This document shows, piece by piece, positions 45,201 to 46,831 of a stretch of DNA of 46,831 bases; position 1 is the stretch's first letter, and each line of letters opens with the position of its first letter. The DNA comes from a bacterium (GTDB taxonomy: Bacteria > Electryoneota > AABM5-125-24 > Hatepunaeales > Hatepunaeaceae), in assembly GCA_025774605.1 (NCBI GenBank), contig JALGVR010000012.1:1-46831 (forward strand). Direction: 5' to 3'. The notes below the pieces were generated by a model. The model was not told the DNA's origin. It did not search any database and saw only the letters and a program-made list of their open reading frames with translations. A program made the translations under genes and the position numbers.

Positions 45201-46831
45201 CCCCGACACTGGCTGCCGGTATCGCCGACCAGAACTTCCTCGAGGATGACAACATGAGATTGATCACCAATCTTTACAACAACTTCGAGGATCCGGACGG
45301 TGATGAGCTGATCTTTACGGTAACCCCCGATCAGGACTGGCTGACGGTTAACCTGACCGATGAGGCTGACCTTTACCTGCAGCCCGAACCGGATGAAAAC
45401 GGCATCGTTGAGGTCGCCGTATCCGCCACCGACGGAGTGGGTGTCGCCGTCGATACATTTGTAGTGGATGTCGCGGCGGTCAACGATCCACCCCACCAGG
45501 TTCGCCCGATGCCGCTCGAAATCACCATGAACGAGGACGATACGTTCGTGGTCGCCGACCTCGACTCCATCTTCGAGGATATCGACGAAGGCGTACTCAG
45601 TTACTACACCGAGGGCGGTGAGAATCTCGGAGTCATAATCGACGCCGATAACATCCTGTCCATCAACCCGCTTGAAAACTGGTTCGGTTCCGAGATGTTC
45701 ACGCTGTTCGTGGACGACGGTGTCGGAGACAGGCTGGGCGGACCGGTCAGGCACCGCAGCGACCTGAACGACGCCTGGTCGTTCGGTTCCAACTCACCGC
45801 GTCGTGATGAGGCGATGTCGATCGATTTCACCGTCGATGTCATCGATGTCAACGACGCACCGCTGGTTCCGAACCCGATCGGTGAAGTTCAGGTCGACGA
45901 GGACGCCGGGCCGTGGACCATTGCCGACCTTGACACCATCTTCTTCGAGCCTGACGGTGAGATGATGTCCTACACCGTCGTGGCTGACGATCCGCTCCAA
46001 ACGTTCATCAGCAACGAAAACATCCTCAGTCTGAACGCACCGGCCGATTTCTTCGGCGCCGGTCTGAACGTCACCATCACCGCCGAGGATGCAAGCGGAT
46101 CCCAGACGCCCGATGACTTCACGGTTGATGTGCTCAACATTCCCGATCCGCCCGAGGTCATTCAGCCGATCGACGACAGGGCGTACGACGAGGACAGCGG
46201 ACCGTGGACGATCATCGATCTGGATGAAGTCTTCTTCGACAAGGACGGCGATCCGCTCGCCTACTCAGCCGAAGTAAGTGATCCGTCGGTCGAGTGGAGT
46301 ATCGACGCGGACAACGTGTTGATCCTCACCACACCCGAGAACTACAACGCCGAGGATGTGGAAATCACCGTGACCGCCGATGACGGCGAGGCGGGCGCTG
46401 GCTCCGTTTCGTTCGGCAATTCCCGGGCAGTGAGGAGAGTTGATCGTGATGCCGGCCCTGTCCGACTCCTTCGCTCTATCGGCGCCGACCACAACTCCGC
46501 CTTGAGCTTCGGCAGCGGTTGGAATGCACAACAAGACACCCGGGCACGCCGGGATCTGCAGGTTGAAGAAGCTTTCAGCCTGACGGTCGTGCCGGTCAAC
46601 GACGCGCCGACCGTGGACGATTACCCGGTGGAAGTCGTTCCCAACGAGGGCGAACTGGTGCAGTTTACCATCACGGCTTCAGACGTGGACGGCGACGCCC
46701 TGACATTGTCAATGACTGACGACGACGGCACCATCGAGCGCGGCGCCCAGTTCGAGGACGCCGGTGACGGCACCGCCAGGTACACTTGGCAGACCGACTT
46801 CGAGGATGCAGGGAACTACTACCCGGTGTTC
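30230..46831 (+). CDS. Giant secreted multidomain Ig/cadherin-like repeat protein, 3'-truncated by the window end (5,534 codons visible)
   Basis: ATG 30230; MSLEKRMKRFAILSGLLAVVLTLTSSTAMGQHFEP signal peptide; frame checked at many sites (e.g. 33290, 39968, 45842) and still open at the final codon 46829-46831. Not in the supplied ORF track. Confidence 0.95.
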   Translation, partial: MSLEKRMKRFAILSGLLAVVLTLTSSTAMGQHFEPVVNEGSSHSLIIQSATIDGVELVENDEIGVFTPADICAGAVVIEDEAPYGLAAFGDDPESEEIDGFLGGEVFAFRFWDASAGEELEAMAQFGEGPEVWELNGVTVLTRLFWYEEPVPLIDLSADEHDFGVMGIDQTIGWTLTITNIGTGDLTVSEATLNNQAFNTDFDGEFTLEPTESHDMLVTFTPPDADEYNGTLAISSNDEENDEVSVTLHGTGTEDITPDITLSGYEIDFGEWPIDWSRNRVLTITNEGTGLLTISDLDVDPDVFTTDWNEEDVEIQPAESFDLTVTFTPDEDQTYEGELTITCDDPDEEIVVVDLLGTGTMFEDHFHHIRSGTSHSLLVLEASINGEALVTGDEIGVFNDDGVCSGHGVATGIMDGRGGTQLGFGAWQAMDDIPGFNMGDTIRYRIWDLSAELEIVATVHRYLQGGPRFQGQDGFSVVDSLYANTADEPDIMVSPVLMDFGQVGTGYSSTQYVRIRNVGADVLRVTNIESTEPFFEPNFQVGFIVRPGRQVYVGVTFTPEEIQTYDAILEITSDSPDEELVEVELTGEGIEPPAMIEVSETSHNFGIIPVGSDLSWELIISNAGGLDLTIDSLTSDNDVFTTDFPDEGVVLGPDENTAVQVTFSPEDNIFYMGALTIYNDDPDEEDQALEVDLAGRGEYLPVIRVRPLRVDFVDVEINTEETADVTIINDGGANLVVSDISVSGQYFSVDFEGEFEVEPEGEHDFQVHYNPTEVGDHDGTITITSNDPNQHEKLVPVSGNAIETPEPPEVVNPIDDVQLAEDFDPYVVADLDDVFMDPNEDVLEYSVQSSDENLIVEVQDGHLLYMDRVENWFGTATVTVTADDDPGGGRDRGPVRGLRSISGNGFNPRRDLTAQDEFDVEVTAVNDAPEWIDVPDAVEDDEGALIELTLVGEDVDEDDLTITYQSDDLPEAVEFSDNGDGTAGFTWQTTYDDAGDYSATFTISDAEYDIATDVDFTINDVNRAPVWDSLPEEIELDETDILAATFEGHDPDGDDVQISYASDDLPEDRIDFIDNGDGTADIVWQTNYDDAGTYHATFTISDYQYDTDRDVTITVHNVNRSPEWTEVPEPISVEEGEVVEFTVEGIDPDNDDLTIDYDPGADPALPGDAFTDNGDGTGDFYWVTTDGDDGEYRATFTLSDGEMEVDAEVIIAVGDVNHPPTWEEIPDQVEGDENSTIEFTVTGVDPDEDPVTLTYSSDDIPDDAQFTDNEDGTGTFSWETGFYDAGEYTATFTVSDETYDVSHDVTVTVNNVNRMPAWFSIPEETIVVDEGDQIQFTVEGDDPDEDDELTITYNSDNLPEAVELDDHGDGTATFTWQTWYLDAGDYTVTFTLNDGTDEAVSDEVAITVNDRNAPPEWTDVPERIDAEEGDLIDLTIVAEDVDEDQITLTFRSDDLPEDVHFTDHGDGTGTLVWQTDYQDAGDYLAIFTASDDEFDVDVEVPISVGDVNQAPVWDYAPNQVSLAEDEDWSLTVEGSDLDLDELTIEYSSDDIPEAAEFVDHGDGTGTLSWRPSFDDAGNYQATFTISDGNFDVSTITEIEVTNTNRPPVWDDYPMDPIDVNEDALVEFVVSGHDPDEEGVTITYSTHDLPEVVEFNDNGDGTADFSWQTAAGDEGDYTATFSMTDGDLRVEIDVEISVSHINHSPFWVDVPFEVHADPDERFSIDVVGDDPDEGDELEVSWSRLGEMPPGSIRRFTDHGDGSATLELQIDEVGTYGVAFHLRDGEFTIDADVVITIGDVNRPPYWVTDFPLNYRVNENALIEFSVAGEDPNEDDDLTIVFNSDDLPEDAQFTDNEDGTGDFAWQTTYDDAGHYTATFTLSDGEYERTGEVTITVNDMNRSPEWTVLPGSWAADENTLMQFDISGEDPDGQDLTITFTSEDLPDAVEFTDNGDGTGRFSWAVTYDDAGRYTASFTLSDGELDVTRETSIRVNNVNRAPTWDEYPHDMTVDEGDLVNFRVMGSDPDNQELTLSAEPLDMPETVEFIDNGDGSGQFTWLTNYTDAGRYWVRFTISDGELEETIAIRISVDNVNRSPYWTFVPEQVSGAEDENISFNVAGADPDLEDELTISYASGDLPEEASFTDNGDGTGGFTWRPDFDQSGEYTATFTLSDGEFEVQAEVPISVENSNRPPVWTDDVSLVRVDEDGDLELTVTGTDPDGDDLSIEYQSDDIPGRESDFTDNGDGTGTLTWHPGYEQAGEYTAEFILSDYEGAIPARRISIIVDDVNRPPEFVSFPEDVIAVNEDSWVAFSVEGGDPDGDNLILSYESDDIPQAAIFRDNRNGTGTFTWHTGYDDAGDYTGTITLSDGDLSVAADFQISVENVNLPPEWTSVPDEIEGIENTTIDFIIQGADPDDDDLAITFTSDDLPEEARFLDFGNGAGRFSWRPNLVDAGDYTALFSLSDGEFDVEAEVEITVANLNQTPAWAEFPDDIVVDEGQYIEFMVVGMDSDPSDELTVTFSSIELQPVAQFTDHGDGSGTFSWQTTFEDAGEYVATFTLSDGMDDISGDVNITVNNVNRPPSWISVNNNQNELRVDEGDIVRFTARGYDPDDDDLTITFDRDLLPDEAEFTIQGPGVALFVWQTTHEDFGVYDLTLTLSDGEYEDSFDMQLLVGDVDRPPVWTRMPDNLRIDENALLQFQVVGRDPDDDELTLELSSDDLPDDVEFTIDYNGAGTFRWEPGYGDAGEYTATFTLSDGENSIVSDVNIVVNDINLPPYWVVIPDVAEIREDEEFISFNVEAADPDGDELTISYSSDNLPEDARFGDFGDGTGNFVWLITYDDAGHYTATFTVSDGEYEVTEDVTINVINVNREPSWTDVPEEIRVAENELILFTVEGSDPDGDDLLISYTSNGIPRGATFVDNYDGTGTFRWNTTYADQGDYIAWFTLSDRDYDVVAEVPITVTNVNRAPRWTDYPDDMTVTAFGDEPTDIRVQAVDDDGDQIIYTWRFIGDELNDADFEVVDGAAVLTINPTRFELGDYQVRFAASDGRLSTRLVIDINVVSQHFILEAATNRQHTVRVESISNYLDENDRDNPDVNDEIAAITPDGIVAGVYRFGNENAPWIMTTMGATQDAAGFRPGEGFTFRYWDYDVGMENGANATLIAGDETWRIDGFSVFELVIGPGLAADVKSLDFNLVRVDDQASDEITFLSNGTAPVEDLRLAVAGDGFSVDDEGPVTLEPGEEWTVTVTFAPDEFGEFDAVLSATSEFTSLEIPLHGTGVEMGHFVYDITSDFHMIEVLDADVDVDHEIGIFNPTGLCVGAVIIRGHGPWNLYAWGDDPETRNIDGFRTGEEFEFRLWDGQEETTALVNYHYGPHTWASGSMTAVSLVTGEQHFNWIATQSVHNLTVGSVDFFGEELAAGDEIAVVNPRALVSGGMVVDGGDMEFAAYGDNPETDYFTEGFLAGEHIYFRVWIRDEDREYLARPEWTNGPQVWTEDDASSLNLTVTRENAAPVFSPHDDVSGTESQELSFTITSTDYDGDAISLALTGIDLPEFAAFSDQGDGSGTFTWTPGPLDAGDHVAAFTAFDGWSWREFEVAIRISNLNHAPVFEEIGDRQVAEGEPLSILIKAEDRDGDQLSYSVQLADGMEGAYMIGPLMRWTPDYGQAGVYEDVLFRVTDHGQPPLHAEESITITVTEGNRAPVWSDVAPTVVNEGATVNMTVTATDEDGDELALSAGDLPENADFTDNGDGTGTFVWQTDHESAGVYNPYFEADDGNTTVGMTVEITVNDVNRRPLFDDIDNQVVNTGSTLDLRISAVDPDEGDQVNLVMNAANLPPRASFRDLGEGSARLVWTPGRADRGIYPNITFSVADASGASDQARITITARMLDVTGPVITDLSPENRQILRVNEVSVSATITDAASDVEAVEFSFDGQAMDDFDFDAESGEFSWSPDDALAEGEHSYTIRAEDSAGNVSRVTVLFVVNSSAGAIGLDDLDRYTTLETVDFTGLAEPFLHLELWRNGELLREIAAGRRGHFRFAAVELNPRENVFILAGYDDADNAAPNDTIEIYLDLEAPVIEVSSPGRFTDDATPQIQVQITDIGVGMDEDEGAYLSLDGENIGDFVLRNELLTYNVPEDLEEGEHFFNLTAVDLLGNSPEESYDIPFFVDTEPPAVIHPFFEGGIENIGNRAPEIHIAVNDPAPTSGIAGDQIVLTVDGFERDFTWNEVENSVYFDFSIGEFDLLEPGLHEIELTVSDLAGNETTATGEFNIGNYDDNNPLYFENMNPPDGSVAGVGGGGFELIPYRFDVDTISFVASDIDAGVDWDTIWLRIIALNDPDDPDDDDTTIIDNGELVFQIPPGRVLAPMWYTLPGQERAPAEMPGLEEGINQINAFGADDNGNEGEGQWEFFFDASEPEPPELDDPDNYYVNTPEVSVSGRTGDDLPEYPDGYDDIVTVRIYRNGELTVEELVDFNSEFTVSGVLLVEGRNIIEATCVDGGGNESIYSDPIEMFLDMMVPGIVNFEAQDGPHIADDTPIFTAQLVDNGSGIDADNITLLVNGEEVAGEFADGVFSAEVQDAMDEGDYTAGLTVLDMAGNETSEEYEFDIDLQAVAVPEFTLTAYTSVDQVHLTGTGQVGTEVVVYHLENPDDELNEDSEIGRVSLANEAEFEFTRTIADLPDVSYIRLVAVNEAEVESSPTDPQALTVDQDAPEFTEASPEDGAEVNAEELAEIRINVSDELAGVDENGFTVTLDGDDVDDFTYADGVLTVDVSDVEFGDNSTVSVTVIGCDLALTPNIANMSWQFVTVINDPPVVNVPDRDFDEDTYLSINLQDYISDPDNTWEELTISGEITEGGDNAELTIDDEGVLHLNADDNWFGDLTIEVRAEDSGGLSDAGTADITVNPVNDPPVMEDPGIEVAMEGELFELQINATDIDQDELTFTDNTDLFNITADGMISFEPTREMRGINTITITVTDVADASDEGTLQLVVSPGMNAPTLAAGIADQNFLEDDNMRLITNLYNNFEDPDGDELIFTVTPDQDWLTVNLTDEADLYLQPEPDENGIVEVAVSATDGVGVAVDTFVVDVAAVNDPPHQVRPMPLEITMNEDDTFVVADLDSIFEDIDEGVLSYYTEGGENLGVIIDADNILSINPLENWFGSEMFTLFVDDGVGDRLGGPVRHRSDLNDAWSFGSNSPRRDEAMSIDFTVDVIDVNDAPLVPNPIGEVQVDEDAGPWTIADLDTIFFEPDGEMMSYTVVADDPLQTFISNENILSLNAPADFFGAGLNVTITAEDASGSQTPDDFTVDVLNIPDPPEVIQPIDDRAYDEDSGPWTIIDLDEVFFDKDGDPLAYSAEVSDPSVEWSIDADNVLILTTPENYNAEDVEITVTADDGEAGAGSVSFGNSRAVRRVDRDAGPVRLLRSIGADHNSALSFGSGWNAQQDTRARRDLQVEEAFSLTVVPVNDAPTVDDYPVEVVPNEGELVQFTITASDVDGDALTLSMTDDDGTIERGAQFEDAGDGTARYTWQTDFEDAGNYYPVF
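30323..30667 (+). other. GDEIGVF module copy 1
   Basis: HFEPVVNEGSSHSLIIQSATIDGVELVENDEIGVFTPADICAGAVVIEDEAPYGLAAFGDDPESEEIDGFLGGEVFAFRFWD. Confidence 0.75.
30689..31309 (+). other. Two ASH/Hydin-like (choice-of-anchor D-type) Ig modules
   Basis: IDLSADEHDFGVMGIDQTIGWTLTITNIGTGDLTVSEATL...LVTFTPPDADEYNGTLAISSNDEENDEVSVTLHGTG, and a second copy. Confidence 0.75.
31310..31690 (+). other. GDEIGVF module copy 2
   Basis: HFHHIRSGTSHSLLVLEASINGEALVTGDEIGVFNDDGVCSGHGVATG...LGFGAWQAMDDIPGFNMGDTIRYRIWD. Confidence 0.75.
31691..32640 (+). other. Three ASH/Hydin-like Ig modules
   Basis: PDIMVSPVLMDFGQVGTG..., AMIEVSETSHNFGIIPVGS..., LPVIRVRPLRVDFVDVEINTEE..., each ending in T(I/L)xSxxPDE...V.L.G. Confidence 0.75.
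33002..39400 (+). repeat. Tandem array of 22 cadherin/He_PIG-like units, ~291 bp (96-99 aa) each
   Basis: Unit starts at VNRxPxW or equivalent: 33002, 33290, 33581, 33875, 34163, 34460, 34748, 35036, 35327, 35621, 35915, 36203, 36491, 36782, 37076, 37367, 37655, 37946, 38243, 38531, 38822, 39110. Core: D.DEGDL..F.V.G.DPDGDDLTI.Y.SDDLPE.A.FTDNGDGTG.F.WQT.Y.DAGDYTATFTLSDGE..V...V.I.V. Confidence 0.92.
39401..39765 (+). other. GDEIGVF module copy 3 (diverged)
   Basis: SQHFILEAATNRQHTVRVESISNYLDENDRDNPDVNDEIAAITPDGIVAGVYRFG...DAAGFRPGEGFTFRYWDYD. Confidence 0.65.
39766..40057 (+). other. ASH/Hydin-like Ig module
   Basis: GPGLAADVKSLDFNLVRVDDQASDEITFLSNGTAPVEDLRLAVAGDGFSVDDEGPVTLEPGEEWTVTVTFAPDEFGEFDAVLSATS...IPLHGTG. 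Confidence 0.7.
40067..40735 (+). other. GDEIGVF module copies 4 and 5
   Basis: HFVYDITSDFHMIEVLDADVDVDHEIGIFNPTGLCVGAVIIRGHGPWNLYAWGDDPETRNIDGFRTGEEFEFRLWD and QHFNWIATQSVHNLTVGSVDFFGEELAAGDEIAVVNPRALVSGGMVVDGGDMEFAAYGDNPETDYFTEGFLAGEHIYFRVW. Confidence 0.75.
40740..41870 (+). repeat. Second, shorter block of four cadherin/He_PIG-like units
   Basis: ENAAPVFSPHDDVSGTESQELSFTITSTDYDGDAISL...FSDQGDGSGTFTWTPG; NHAPVFEEIGDRQV; NRAPVWSDVAPTV...FTDNGDGTGTFVWQTD; NRRPLFDDIDNQVV. Confidence 0.75.
41880..44340 (+). other. Bacterial Ig-like 'D..GP.I....P' block (Big/FN3-like modules)
   Basis: TGPVITDLSPENRQ, LEAPVIEVSSPGRFTDDATPQIQV, TEPPAVIHPFFEGGIENIGNRAPEIHI, MVPGIVNFEAQDGPHIADDTPIFTA: heterogeneous Ig-like modules. 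Confidence 0.6.
44640..46831 (+). other. Distal cadherin-like block ('NDPPVV...DEDT' type), continuing past the window
   Basis: NDPPVVNVPDRDFDEDTYLSINLQDYISDPD, NDPPVMEDPGIEVAMEGE, NDPPHQVRPMPLEITMNEDDTFVVADLDSIFEDIDEG, NDAPLVPNPIGEVQVDEDAGPWTIADLDTIFF, PDPPEVIQPIDDRAYDEDSGPWTIIDLDEVFFDKDGD. Confidence 0.75.

Noticed and set aside
30650-46599. Dozens of minus-strand ORFs over the giant gene (e.g. 38189-39442, 36185-37270, 33686-34621)
   Set aside because: They are antisense shadows of the repeats; GAC/GTC/GAT/ATC-rich codons rarely yield stops on the opposite strand. They show the same ~291-bp periodicity and no independent signal peptides or domains.

Overview
The window comes from a diderm (outer-membrane-bearing) bacterium; no 16S or other phylum marker is visible, so I do not assign a taxon. 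Positions ~0.15-19.7 kb on the minus strand hold housekeeping and envelope-biogenesis genes: uppS, a GlcE-like FAD protein, tamB-like, bamA, two Skp/OmpH paralogs, lpxD and a sugar transferase, plus mtnA, a PfkB kinase, argS, rsfS, a LytR_C protein, a GlmU-N-like protein and panC. Positions ~20-22.8 kb on the plus strand hold a metal-homeostasis operon (SmtB/CzrA-type ArsR, DUF302, Zn/Cd-type P1B ATPase). Positions ~22.8-29.6 kb on the minus strand hold a thioesterase, a DUF2914 protein, clpX, clpP, tig and an M1-like peptidase. The most striking feature is absent from the supplied ORF track. One uninterrupted plus-strand frame runs from ATG 30230 to the last base of the window (16,602 nt = 5,534 codons, no stop seen) and encodes the N-terminal part of a giant secreted, acidic, repeat-built protein. 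It has a signal peptide, five copies of a 'GDEIGVF' module, ASH/Hydin-like Ig modules, a regular array of 22 cadherin/He_PIG-like units (~97 aa, ~291 bp each), and a heterogeneous distal Ig/cadherin region. Three arginine-rich 'GPVR..RS..RRD' insertions occur in it. The many minus-strand ORFs over 30-46.8 kb are antisense shadows of this gene. Smaller observations include palindromic (REP-like) repeats, one in-frame inside tamB, a probable ArsR operator, a perfect 11-nt anti-SD complement in the tig leader, and a split TPR lipoprotein.
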